From: Paracoccaceae bacterium
GTDB lineage: Bacteria > Pseudomonadota > Alphaproteobacteria > Rhodobacterales > Rhodobacteraceae
Direction: 5' to 3'
Length of the DNA: 39,709 nt
NCBI GenBank assembly: GCA_026417295.1
Contig: JAOADN010000017.1
Coordinates: forward strand, 1-39,709
The notes beneath the pieces were generated by a model. It was not told where the DNA came from, did not search any database, and was given only the letters and a program-made list of their open reading frames with translations. The first letter of the stretch is position 1, and each line of letters starts with the position of its first letter. This document shows positions 32,296 to 39,709 of this stretch, in pieces. The translations under genes were made by a program, and so were the position numbers.

Positions 32296-33287
32296 TGGAC
32301 GGCGGGCCTGCGGCAGCCGCCTGCGCGGTCGACCACGGATCGCTGTTCCGCCTGATGCCGATGGCGGCGGTGCTGGAGGCGGACGGCCGCTTCGCCGCGA
32401 TCGGCCCGACGCTGGCCAAGGTCCTGGGCGGCGCCGGCCCCGGCGGCGGGTTCCTGGAGGCGTTCGAGGTCACGCAGCCGGCCGGACTGGCCGGGACGGA
32501 GAGCCTTGCGCCGCTGACGTCCGGGCGGCTGTGGCTGCGGCTGCGGGGGCGGGCCGAGGCGGTCTTCCGGGCGCGGATCGTGCCCCTGGCGACGGGCGGC
32601 TACCTCGCCAACCTGGGTTTCGGCGCGGCGCTTGCCGAGGCGCTGCGCCGCCACGCCCTGACGGTGGGCGACTTCGCGGTGACCGACCACGCGCTGGACC
32701 TGATCTTCCTGAGCGAGGCGCGCGAGGCGCTGACCGGCGAGCTTCTGGCGATGACCGCGCGGATGCGCGGCCGCAGGGACGTGGCCGAGACCCTGGCGCT
32801 GACCGATCCGCTGACCGGCCTGGCCAACCGGCGGGCCTTCATGGCGGCACTCGACCGCGCGGTGCAGGCGGCCGGGCGCGGGCAGCCCTTCGCGCTGCTG
32901 CTTGTGGATCTGGACCGGTTCAAGGCGGTGAACGACAGCTTCGGCCATGCCGCCGGCGATGCCGTCATCGCCGCCGCGGCGGCCGCGCTGCGCGCCGAGA
33001 CGCGCGGCGCGGACCTGACGGCACGGCTGGGCGGCGACGAGTTCGCGGCGATCCTGCGCAACGTGGCGCAGGCCGAGGAGGCGGCGCGGGTCGCCCGGCG
33101 GATCATCCGGGCGATCGAGCGGCCGGTCGACTGGCGGGGCGAGCGGCTCTGCGTCTCGGCCTCGATCGGCATCGCGCGCGCGCCGGACGCGCTTCACGGC
33201 CGCCCCGACCAGCTTCTGGCGGCGGCGGACGCGGCCCTCTACGCGGCCAAGAATGCCGGGCGCGGACGCCCGGCCGAGGCGCCCTGA
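32295..33287 (+). CDS. HNOBA-GGDEF diguanylate cyclase coupled to H-NOX-like protein
   Basis: The 330-aa cytoplasmic cyclase has an N-terminal PAS-like H-NOX-associated (HNOBA) domain (LFRLMPMAAVLEADGRFAAI, VFRARIVPLATGGYLANLGF), a short helical linker (about 140-168) and a GGDEF domain (TDPLTGLANRRAF, LLVDLDRFKAVNDSFGH). GGDEF is intact at 246-250 and the I-site RGAD lies at 237-240. It should make c-di-GMP under control of the neighbouring H-NOX-like protein through HNOBA. ATG overlaps the previous stop (TGATG). Its stop codon directly abuts the stop of the potC-like gene, together forming TGATCA. Confidence 0.88.
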   Translation: MDGGPAAAACAVDHGSLFRLMPMAAVLEADGRFAAIGPTLAKVLGGAGPGGGFLEAFEVTQPAGLAGTESLAPLTSGRLWLRLRGRAEAVFRARIVPLATGGYLANLGFGAALAEALRRHALTVGDFAVTDHALDLIFLSEAREALTGELLAMTARMRGRRDVAETLALTDPLTGLANRRAFMAALDRAVQAAGRGQPFALLLVDLDRFKAVNDSFGHAAGDAVIAAAAAALRAETRGADLTARLGGDEFAAILRNVAQAEEAARVARRIIRAIERPVDWRGERLCVSASIGIARAPDALHGRPDQLLAAADAALYAAKNAGRGRPAEAP

Positions 33288-34127
33288 TCAGTCGCTGGCC
33301 TTCTCGAGCGCGGCCTCGCGCGCACGCCGGCGCCGCTGCACGATCTCGTAGGTGAGGGTGCCGACCAGCGTCACCAGGATCAGGATCACCGCCAGCGCGT
33401 TGATCGTCGGCGTGATACCCGAGCGCACCTTCGAGAAGACGTAGACGGTGAGCGTGTCCGAGGTTCCGCGCGTGAAGAGCGTGACGTTGAAGTTCTCGAT
33501 CGACTGGAAGAAGGCGATGGCCGCGCCGGCGAAGATGGCCGGATAGAGATGGGGCAGCAGGATGCGCCGCATCGTCTGGGCATGGGTCGCACCGAGGTCG
33601 AGGGCGGCCTCCTCGAGCCCCTCGTCGAAGCTCTGGAGCCGCGCGAGGACGAGCAGCATGACGAAGGCGGCGATGTAGCTGACCTGACCCAGCACCGACA
33701 GGTGAAGGCCGGGATTGAACAGGATGAAGTCGGACCCGACCGCCTTGCCGAACTTGTTCCAGAAGAGCAGCGTGGAGATGCCGATCACCGCGCCCGGCGC
33801 GAGGATCGGCGCCACCATCAGCCCGTAGAGCGAGGCGCGGACCTTGCCGGAGATCGAGTTGATGAGGATCGCGGCGGCCGTCCCGATGGGCACGGCCAGC
33901 GCGGCGACGGCGAGGGCGACAAGGATCGTGTTGCGGAAGGCGATCCACATGCGCTCGTCATTCCACAGGTCGATGAACCAGCGGTCGGTCCAGCCCTTCC
34001 ACGGATAGACCGAGGGCAGCTTGTTGTCGTTGAAGGCCGCCCCGCCCATGATGACGAGGGGCAGCAGCAGATAGAGCAGGAACAGCACCATGTAGAGGTG
34101 GAACAGGATGTCGCGGCGCTTGTGCAT
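33288..34127 (-). CDS. ABC transporter permease, PotC type
   Basis: This 279-aa inner-membrane permease has about six membrane segments and the permease EAA loop EEAALDLGATHAQTMRRILLPHLYPAI that contacts the ATPase. It is the second permease of a spermidine/putrescine-like importer (Pot family, class I small-molecule importer). The preceding permease ends 13 bp upstream, and the gene order solute-binding, ATPase, PotB, PotC is complete. The substrate (polyamine, betaine or related cation) is not readable from the permease. Confidence 0.88.
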   Translation of the reverse strand: MHKRRDILFHLYMVLFLLYLLLPLVIMGGAAFNDNKLPSVYPWKGWTDRWFIDLWNDERMWIAFRNTILVALAVAALAVPIGTAAAILINSISGKVRASLYGLMVAPILAPGAVIGISTLLFWNKFGKAVGSDFILFNPGLHLSVLGQVSYIAAFVMLLVLARLQSFDEGLEEAALDLGATHAQTMRRILLPHLYPAIFAGAAIAFFQSIENFNVTLFTRGTSDTLTVYVFSKVRSGITPTINALAVILILVTLVGTLTYEIVQRRRRAREAALEKASD

Positions 34128-34140
34128 GGCGTCCCCCGTC

Positions 34141-35076
34141 CTACTTCGCGATGTCGCTGAGGTTGACCTTGAAGATCCGCATCACGGCGAAGACGAAGAC
34201 GATGCAGAGCAGGAGGAAGAGGAGCGAATAGGCCGCGCCGGTGTTCCAGTCCTGGGCCTCGAGCATCCATTGCTGGATCGTCTGGGTGAACCATAGCGAC
34301 CGCGGGGAGCCGAGCTGCACCGGCACGAGCAGCGATCCGGCCGAGAGCATGAACACCATCACGCAGCCCGAGGCGATCCCGGGCTTGGCATGGGGCAGGA
34401 TCACGCGCAGATGCGTGCGCCACCACGGGCTGCCCAGATCCTCGGCTGCCTCGATCTGGTTGGTGTCGAGCGACTGGATGGCGTTGTAGATCGGGAACAG
34501 CATGAAGAAGAGATAGGTGTAGACGAGGCCGATCATGATGGCGTCGTAGGGCGTCACCACGCCCTGCTGCCAGCGCACCGGCTTGTCGAGGATGCCGATG
34601 CCGACGAGCACGGCGTTGAGCGGGCCGTTGAGCGTGAGGATGATGTACCAGGCGAAGGCCCGCAGCGCCTCGGAGACCCAGAGCGGGATGAGGATCAGCA
34701 GCAGCAGCGAGGGCAGGGTGCGCGGGTTGACGACCTTGGCGAGGTAGTAGGCGAGCGGATAGGTGATGAGGAAGGTGACGAGGGTCACGATCGCCGAATA
34801 CCACACGGTCAGGAAGAAGATCTTCATGTGGATCGGCATCTGGAAGGTCATGCCGAGGAAGCTGGTATCGGTGGAGTTGGCGAAGAACTTCAGGTAGTTG
34901 CCGAAGGAATAGACGTCCTTCGGGCCGCCGATCTCGGTGACGGGCAGGTAGGGACGGAACGACGATTCGAGCATCGTGAAGTTCGGCAGCACCACGAGCG
35001 CGAGCAGCCAGAAGGCCGTCAGGATCACGAATACCGCCGTGAGAAGCGTACCGTAGCGCCGGAGGAGATCCTGCAT
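34141..35076 (-). CDS. ABC transporter permease, PotB type
   Basis: The 311-aa permease has an N-terminal membrane helix, a large periplasmic loop (LESSFRPYLPVTEIGGPKDV, VYSFGNYLKFFANS) and five further helices, with the EAA loop AAEDLGSPWWRTHLRVILPH. It pairs with the PotC-type permease to form the membrane channel. The start ATG 35076 lies 2 bp after the ATPase stop codon, so they are coupled. Confidence 0.88.
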   Translation of the reverse strand: MQDLLRRYGTLLTAVFVILTAFWLLALVVLPNFTMLESSFRPYLPVTEIGGPKDVYSFGNYLKFFANSTDTSFLGMTFQMPIHMKIFFLTVWYSAIVTLVTFLITYPLAYYLAKVVNPRTLPSLLLLILIPLWVSEALRAFAWYIILTLNGPLNAVLVGIGILDKPVRWQQGVVTPYDAIMIGLVYTYLFFMLFPIYNAIQSLDTNQIEAAEDLGSPWWRTHLRVILPHAKPGIASGCVMVFMLSAGSLLVPVQLGSPRSLWFTQTIQQWMLEAQDWNTGAAYSLLFLLLCIVFVFAVMRIFKVNLSDIAK

Positions 35077-35078
35077 CC

Positions 35079-36164
35079 TCAGCCCTCCGCCGTCGTTTCG
35101 TCGGGCAGGATCGAGGCGCGGGCCGCGTCGAAGGACATGTGAAGCCGCGTCCCCGGCGCGGGGACCGTTGCCGCGCCGTCGTTCCTGAGTTCGGCGACGA
35201 GCTGGGTTCCGTCGTCCGTGGCGGTCATCACGGCGATGAAGTTGCCCTCGAAGGAGACGTCGCCCACCGTGACGGGCACCGAGTTCTCGGCGGCCGGCGC
35301 CTCGCTCAGGCGCATGTGTTCGGGCCGGACGTAGAGCTTGACCGCGCCGGTTCCGGCCTTCTCGCCGAGGCGGGCACGGAAGGTGCCGAGCTTCGTCTGG
35401 AAGGTGGCGAATCCGTCGGACCGCTGCCCGACCGTGCCGGTCAGGATGTTGTTCTCGCCCACGAAGGAGGCGACGAAACCGTTCACCGGGTTGTTGTAGA
35501 TGTCGCGCGGATCGGCCACCTGCTGGAGCCGCCCCTGACTCATCACGCCGACGCGGTCGGACATGGCCAGCGCCTCGCCCTGGTCGTGGGTGATGTAGAT
35601 GAAGGTGACGCCGGTGCGCTTCTGGATGGCGCGGAGTTCGGCACGCATGTGCTGGCGCAGCTTGAGGTCGAGCGCCGAGAGGGGTTCGTCGAGCAGCATC
35701 ACCTGCGGCTCGACGGCGAGCGCGCGGGCGATGGCGACGCGCTGCTTCTGGCCGCCCGAGAGCTGGGCGATCATCTTGTCGCCGGCGCCCGGCAGATCGA
35801 CGAGCCTGAGCAGTTCGTCGGCTTTGGCGCGGCGCGTCGCCTTGTCGACGCCGCGCACCTCGAGCCCGAAGGAGATGTTCTCCCACACCGGCATGAGGGG
35901 AAAGAGGGCGAGGTTCTGGAAGATGAGCGCCGTCGGACGCTGGTTCGGGCGCTGGCCCTTCATGTCCTTGCCGCCGATGCGGATGACCCCCTCGGAAGGT
36001 TCGGTGAAGCCCGAGATCATGCGCAGGATCGTCGTCTTGCCGCAGCCCGACGGGCCGAGGAAGGAAAAGAATTCGCCCGCCTTGATGGTGACGTTGACGT
36101 GATCGACGGCACGGAACGAGCCGAAGTCGCAGCAGACGTTGTCAAGTTCGATTGCAGCGCTCAT
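35079..36164 (-). CDS. ABC transporter ATP-binding protein, PotA type
   Basis: The 361-aa ATPase drives the importer. It has Walker [10 protein letters not shown] (37-45), signature LSGGQKQR (135-142), Walker B with LLDE (157-160), switch His193 and a C-terminal TOBE-like regulatory domain (about 245-350: [18 protein letters not shown]). It is closest by pattern to polyamine and betaine-type importers. It is 110 bp downstream of the solute-binding gene, across two hairpins that may lower its expression. Confidence 0.9.
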   Translation of the reverse strand: MSAAIELDNVCCDFGSFRAVDHVNVTIKAGEFFSFLGPSGCGKTTILRMISGFTEPSEGVIRIGGKDMKGQRPNQRPTALIFQNLALFPLMPVWENISFGLEVRGVDKATRRAKADELLRLVDLPGAGDKMIAQLSGGQKQRVAIARALAVEPQVMLLDEPLSALDLKLRQHMRAELRAIQKRTGVTFIYITHDQGEALAMSDRVGVMSQGRLQQVADPRDIYNNPVNGFVASFVGENNILTGTVGQRSDGFATFQTKLGTFRARLGEKAGTGAVKLYVRPEHMRLSEAPAAENSVPVTVGDVSFEGNFIAVMTATDDGTQLVAELRNDGAATVPAPGTRLHMSFDAARASILPDETTAEG

Positions 36165-36200
36165 GGCAGCCGTGTCCCCTGTCGTCTTCTCTTGATTTCC

Positions 36201-36220
36201 GGGGCCTCTTCGAGGGCCCC
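36201..36220 (-). terminator. Second hairpin between potD- and potA-like genes
   Basis: GGGGCCTC and GAGGGCCCC pair with one bulged base around a 3-nt loop, 10 bp beyond the first hairpin and 37 bp before the ATPase start. Confidence 0.4.
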
Positions 36221-36230
36221 CTCACGGAAA

Positions 36231-36257
36231 GGCCCGCCGGGTGGTTCCCGGCGGGCC
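36231..36257 (-). terminator. Attenuator-like hairpin between potD- and potA-like genes
   Basis: A perfect 11-bp stem (GGCCCGCCGGG / CCCGGCGGGCC) with a 5-nt loop is followed on the minus strand by TTTCC. It lies 18 bp after the solute-binding gene. Partial termination here would give more binding protein than permease and ATPase, a common design for importers. Confidence 0.65.
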
Positions 36258-36274
36258 CATCGACCGGACCGCGA

Positions 36275-37402
36275 TCAGGCGGCCTTGTACTTGTCGGCGT
36301 ACTCGCCGCGCTTGGCGATGAAGTCGGCCGACTGTTCCGGCCACCACCACAGCTTCGACAGCGCCTCGTCGTTGAACGTGCCGGCATAGTAGGCGGCAAC
36401 GTCGGGGCTGAGCAGGTCGCCCGCGCCCTTGCCCACGGGGTTCGACGAGAAGGCCGTCGCCCAGAGCGCCGCGCCCTCGGCCGTGGAGACCCACTTGGCC
36501 AGTTCGTGCGCCTGTTCGGCGTTGACGGCGTTCTTCATCAGCACGAAGCCCTGGTGCCAGGCAAAGGCGCCCTCGACCGGGGCGATGTACTTGTAGCCGT
36601 CGTTGCGCAGGTTGAAGCCCGTCGAGTCCCAGCACAGGCCGAGCACGGCGCCGTTGGCGGTGAAGCCGGCATTGGCCTCGTTCTCGCCCGACCACCACTG
36701 CACGACATTGCCCTTGGCCTTGATCGCCTCGGCCAGCGCGATGTCCCACAGCTGGGTCATCGCGGCCATGTCCGAATAGCCGTCGAGCCACGGACGCGGC
36801 AGCTTGCCCTGGGCGTCGAGCCAGCGGCCCATCGCCGCCAGCGCCGAGTGCGGCCGCAGCACGACCTGGTTGTCGGCGCTGAAGAGGTCACCGAGCGAGG
36901 GCGGGTTGCTGAGCTTGGCGGCCTCGGCATTGGCGACGAGCGCCTCGGTGCCCCAGTTCGACGGGACGTAGAAGAGCTGGTCGCCCGAGCGCGAGCGCTC
37001 GCCCGCGGAGCCGTCCGCGAGGCCGGGCAGGTAGTTGTCCATGGCGAGCTTGGACGCATCCCAGGGCTGCAGCAGGCCGTTCGAGTTCCAGCCGCCCCAG
37101 CGGTCGATCGTCGGCTCGGCCATGTCGACGCCGCCGGCCTCGATGGCGACCTTGCCCTGGGCGAACATCGTGTCCTGGTCGGGCACCTCGGTGAACTTCA
37201 CCTTGATCCCGGTGGCCGCCTCGAAGGCCGGGAAGGCCTTTTCGGTGAGGACCGGGTAGCCGGCCCATCCCATGAAGTTCAGTTCGCCCGACGAGGCGAG
37301 GACCCGCGTCGATACGATCGCCGGCGCCGCCAGCGCACCCGCGCCGATGGCGGAGGACTTGAGGAAGCTCCTGCGGCTGATTGTCGGTTTGATCTTGGTC
37401 AC
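36275..37402 (-). CDS. PotD-type solute-binding protein with Tat signal
   Basis: This 375-aa periplasmic binding protein delivers substrate to the ABC importer. The signal peptide carries the twin-arginine motif SRRSFLK (9-15) followed by a hydrophobic AIGAGALAAPAIV and STRVLA, indicating export in folded form by Tat. The mature part (LNFMGWAGYPVLTEKAFPAF, ATGIKVKFTEVPDQDT, YVPSNWGTEALV) fits the PotD/spermidine-putrescine-like family. GTG 37402, 8 nt after GGGAG, is preferred to GTG 37411 and TTG 37408. The Trp-rich sequence (VVQWWSGENEANAG) could form an aromatic cage for a cationic ligand. Confidence 0.87.
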   Translation of the reverse strand: MTKIKPTISRRSFLKSSAIGAGALAAPAIVSTRVLASSGELNFMGWAGYPVLTEKAFPAFEAATGIKVKFTEVPDQDTMFAQGKVAIEAGGVDMAEPTIDRWGGWNSNGLLQPWDASKLAMDNYLPGLADGSAGERSRSGDQLFYVPSNWGTEALVANAEAAKLSNPPSLGDLFSADNQVVLRPHSALAAMGRWLDAQGKLPRPWLDGYSDMAAMTQLWDIALAEAIKAKGNVVQWWSGENEANAGFTANGAVLGLCWDSTGFNLRNDGYKYIAPVEGAFAWHQGFVLMKNAVNAEQAHELAKWVSTAEGAALWATAFSSNPVGKGAGDLLSPDVAAYYAGTFNDEALSKLWWWPEQSADFIAKRGEYADKYKAA

Positions 37403-37551
37403 GGTCAACACTCCCTTGGTTGTTTCGGACTTCTGTTCAGGCCACGCTTGTCCGGTGCCGGTCGCTGACTATCCGCGTAGCGCGACACTTCTGTGACTGA
37501 CGCTTGACGCCCTGCGTAACGAGGCCATCCCCACGTTCCCGTTGCGATGCC

Positions 37552-37580
37552 ATTGGCCGCGCGGCGGGGCCGTCTGTCAA
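37552..37580 (-). promoter_or_regulatory. Possible promoter for the potD-like gene
   Basis: On the minus strand a consensus -35, TTGACA (37580-37575), is followed after 17 bp by GCCAAT (37557-37552), a poor -10. It would give a leader of about 140 nt before the potD-like start. The 355-bp divergent gap contains no credible gene; nearby GTCAA/TTGAC motifs are described in the findings. Confidence 0.3.
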
Positions 37581-37757
37581 GCCTCGTGATTGACCCGGGC
37601 GTCAACTCTGCGCGCCTTGCCGGCGGCCGGGGCGGCCGCTCGTGCGCTGGCCTTATCGCGCCGCGCGATCTGGCCCTATCTGCGGCCGGCCACTTCCCCG
37701 AGACTCCGTCCGCGGCGCGGAAGACGGCGCGGCGGCAGACTGCAGAGGCGATCCGGC

Positions 37758-39137
37758 ATGGACGGCACACAGATCCCCAACGACATCGGCAAGGTCATCG
37801 AGGCGGACCGCGCCCATGTCTGGCACCACCTGATCCAGCACAAGCCCTTCGAGACGGTCGATCCCCGGGTGATCGTCGAGGGCAAGGGGATGCGCGTCTG
37901 GGACGCGAAGGGCAAGGAGCATCTCGACGCGGTGTCGGGCGGGGTGTGGACCGTCAACGTGGGCTACGGGCGCGAGTCGATCGCGCGGGCGGTCTACGAG
38001 CAGCTCGTGAAGCTGAACTACTTCGCGGGTTCGGCGGGTTCGATCCCCGCGGCCACCTTCGCCGAGCGGCTGACCTCGAAGATGCCGGGGCTGAGCCGCG
38101 TCTACTTCTCGAATTCGGGGTCGGAGGCCAACGAGAAGGTCTACAAGATGGTGCGCCAGATCGCGCACCGCCATCACGGCGGGCGGAAGTGGAAGATCCT
38201 CTTCCGCGAGCGCGACTATCACGGCACGACCATCGCCGCGCTGGCTTCGGCGGGCCAGCCGCAGCGGGCCGAGCAGTACGGACCCTTTCCGCCGGGCTTC
38301 GTGATGGTGCCGCACTGCCTGGAATACCGCAGGCAGTGGGATGTGGAGAACTACGGCGAACGGGCGGCCGACGCCATCGAGGAGGTCATCCTGCGCGAGG
38401 GGCCCGACACGGTGGGCGCCATCGTCCTGGAACCGGTGACGGCGGGCGGCGGCGTGATCGTGCCGCCGAAGGGCTACTGGGAGCGCGTGCAGGAGATCTG
38501 CCGCAGGTACGGGATCCTGCTGCACATCGACGAGGTGGTCTGCGGCGTCGGCCGGACGGGCACCTGGTTCGGCTACCAGCATTTCGGCATCAGGCCCGAT
38601 TTCGTGACGATGGCGAAGGGCGTGGCCTCGGGCTATGCGGCGATTGCCTGCACGGTGACGACCGAGGCCGTCTTCGAGATGTTCAAGGACGACCCCGCCG
38701 ACCCGATGGGCTATTTCCGCGACATCTCGACCTTCGGCGGCTGCACGGCGGGGCCCGCGGCGGCGCTGGAGAACATGCGCATCATCGAGGACGAGGGCCT
38801 GCTGGAGAACACGCTGCGGATGGGCGAGCGGACCCTGGCCAACCTGAACGCGCTGGCCGAGCGGCACCGGGTGATCGGCGACGTGCGCGGCAAGGGCCTG
38901 TTCTGCGGGGCGGAACTGGTGGCAGACCGGGCGACGAAGGAGCCGGCGGACGAGAAGATGGTGGCCGCGGTCGTCGCCGACTGCATGGCGCAGGGCGTCA
39001 TCATCGGGATGACGAACCGCTCGCTGCACGGGCTGAACAACACGCTGTGCCTGTCGCCGGCGCTGATCGCGACGCCGGACGACATCGACCGCATCACCGA
39101 CGCCATCGACCGGGCGCTGACGAAGGTCTTCGGCTAG
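37758..39137 (+). CDS. Class III aminotransferase, possibly taurine-pyruvate type
   Basis: The 459-aa PLP enzyme has VWHHLIQHKPFE near the N-terminus, SNSGSEANEKVYKMVRQIA, DYHGTTIAALAS, LLHIDEVVCGVGRTGTWFG and the PLP-binding Lys287 in MAKGVASGYAA. From memory, the N-terminal motif is like taurine--pyruvate aminotransferase (Tpa) of Rhodobacterales, but polyamine or other omega-amine aminotransferases are close relatives. No xsc, ald or tau genes are in the window to support taurine. The adjacent Pot-type importer suggests an amine substrate. Start ATG 37758 follows AGAGG. Its stop overlaps the stop of the next gene (CTAG). Confidence 0.82.
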   Translation: MDGTQIPNDIGKVIEADRAHVWHHLIQHKPFETVDPRVIVEGKGMRVWDAKGKEHLDAVSGGVWTVNVGYGRESIARAVYEQLVKLNYFAGSAGSIPAATFAERLTSKMPGLSRVYFSNSGSEANEKVYKMVRQIAHRHHGGRKWKILFRERDYHGTTIAALASAGQPQRAEQYGPFPPGFVMVPHCLEYRRQWDVENYGERAADAIEEVILREGPDTVGAIVLEPVTAGGGVIVPPKGYWERVQEICRRYGILLHIDEVVCGVGRTGTWFGYQHFGIRPDFVTMAKGVASGYAAIACTVTTEAVFEMFKDDPADPMGYFRDISTFGGCTAGPAAALENMRIIEDEGLLENTLRMGERTLANLNALAERHRVIGDVRGKGLFCGAELVADRATKEPADEKMVAAVVADCMAQGVIIGMTNRSLHGLNNTLCLSPALIATPDDIDRITDAIDRALTKVFG

Positions 39138-39691
39138 GCCCCCGCATCCGGCGGCAGCGCGAAGTTCCGCCGCACATGGGAGGGGCGGAATCCCATGGCG
39201 CGCATGTTGTCGAGCGAGGGATTGCGCTCGTCGGCCACGGGCAGGCCGGTATGGGACTGCACGATCCCGGCGCCTGCGGCCCGCGCATCGGCGAGGCGCA
39301 GGGCGATGAGGGCGCGTTGCGCCCCCCGGCCGCGCGCCGCGGGCAGGGTCGCGGCCCCGGTGAGGATGGCCCTGTCCCCGCCCAGGAACAGCAGGGCGGT
39401 GGCGACGATGGCGGGGCCGTCGAAGGCGGCGTAGCCCTGCCAGCCCGGACGCCCGGCGAGGGCGGCGATCCAGTCGTCGAAGGCTGGCGGCAGCCCGTAG
39501 GCAAGGCGGAAGGTGCGGCCGGCTGCCGGGGCCTCGGCCGGGCCGATCCGGCGCAGGGCAAGGCCGGTCGGGGCGGGGGGCACGGCCGCGGCGGTGTCGC
39601 GGGTCAGCACGACCCAGCGGCGGGGCGCCTCGGTCCGGCCGCGGCGGGCGAGGCGGGCGGCAAGGGCGCGGGCCTTCAGGTCGGCCGCCAT
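39134..39691 (-). CDS. GNAT-family N-acetyltransferase
   Basis: The 185-aa product has a GNAT-like core: FDGPAIVATALLFLGGDRAIL (beta strands), GAATLPAARGRGAQRALIAL with the acetyl-CoA loop ARGRGAQ, then QSHTGLPVADERNPSLDNMR and the final MGFRPSHVRRNF. The substrate is unknown. The N-terminus is basic and Ala-rich (MAADLKARALAARLARRGRT). No good ribosome site precedes ATG 39691, and only 18 bases remain before the window edge, so the true start could lie outside. Its stop codon overlaps that of the aminotransferase. Confidence 0.75.
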   Translation of the reverse strand: MAADLKARALAARLARRGRTEAPRRWVVLTRDTAAAVPPAPTGLALRRIGPAEAPAAGRTFRLAYGLPPAFDDWIAALAGRPGWQGYAAFDGPAIVATALLFLGGDRAILTGAATLPAARGRGAQRALIALRLADARAAGAGIVQSHTGLPVADERNPSLDNMRAMGFRPSHVRRNFALPPDAGA

Positions 39692-39709
39692 GTCGTCGTT
39701 CGGCGGGAT

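Overview
This window is high-GC DNA (about 70% by eye) from an alphaproteobacterium, almost certainly a member of the Rhodobacterales (Paracoccaceae). The evidence is the set of lineage-typical proteins (DUF6497, DUF4174, a CcaF1-like DUF1127 protein, PCC/methylmalonyl-CoA mutase locus, H-NOX-like/HNOBA-GGDEF pair), meso-DAP-type MurE, and frequent GTG starts and stop/start overlaps. Bases 1-19 are exactly the Tn5 mosaic end used in Nextera libraries, so the left edge is a contig end carrying untrimmed adapter.

Region by region. 20-7.1 kb: propionyl-CoA assimilation (biotinylated PCC alpha subunit and methylmalonyl-CoA mutase) with small lipoproteins, a DUF6497 fragment, a DUF4174 protein and a VOC protein. 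7.1-11.8 kb: NhaA antiporter (minus strand), then a plus-strand run of VOC protein, acetyltransferase, DjlA-like TerB/J protein, EEP-fold hydrolase and a small exported protein. 11.85-12.4 kb (minus strand): a DUF1127/CcaF1-like gene followed by a tandem array of hairpins, six of which carry the anti-Shine-Dalgarno-like CCTCCTCC core in the loop (CcsR or 'cuckoo' sRNAs). 12.6-13.7 kb: Mrp/ApbC Fe-S carrier ATPase. 13.7-22.05 kb: the first half of the division/cell-wall (dcw) cluster, mraZ-rsmH-ftsL-ftsI-murE-murF-mraY, preceded by a long leader with two MraZ-box-like sites and a strong intrinsic terminator, matching the UpsM leader sRNA of Rhodobacter.

22.08-25.2 kb: XRE regulator divergent from a fatty-acid desaturase with clear operators between them, a cluster of abutting perfect palindromes, then NUDIX and DUF983 genes. 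25.36-27.6 kb: exported EF-hand protein, then an ECF-sigma / small membrane protein / CpxP-like sensor operon. 27.7-29.1 kb: PleD-like diguanylate cyclase. 29.3-33.3 kb: HAD phosphatase, MttB-family methyltransferase without pyrrolysine, and the H-NOX-like/HNOBA-GGDEF pair. 33.3-37.4 kb (minus strand): PotABCD-type ABC importer with a Tat-exported binding protein. 37.76-39.7 kb: class III aminotransferase (taurine-pyruvate type suspected) and a convergent acetyltransferase.

The most interesting parts are (i) the expanded CcaF1-CcsR array and the UpsM-like leader flanking mrp, two sRNA loci within 2.5 kb; (ii) an H-NOX-fold protein that appears to lack every heme ligand yet is translationally coupled to a diguanylate cyclase; (iii) an ECF-sigma operon with an unnamed membrane protein and a periplasmic sensor; and (iv) several precise operator, palindrome and repeat structures. 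All family assignments come from reading motifs and from memory; no search was run.
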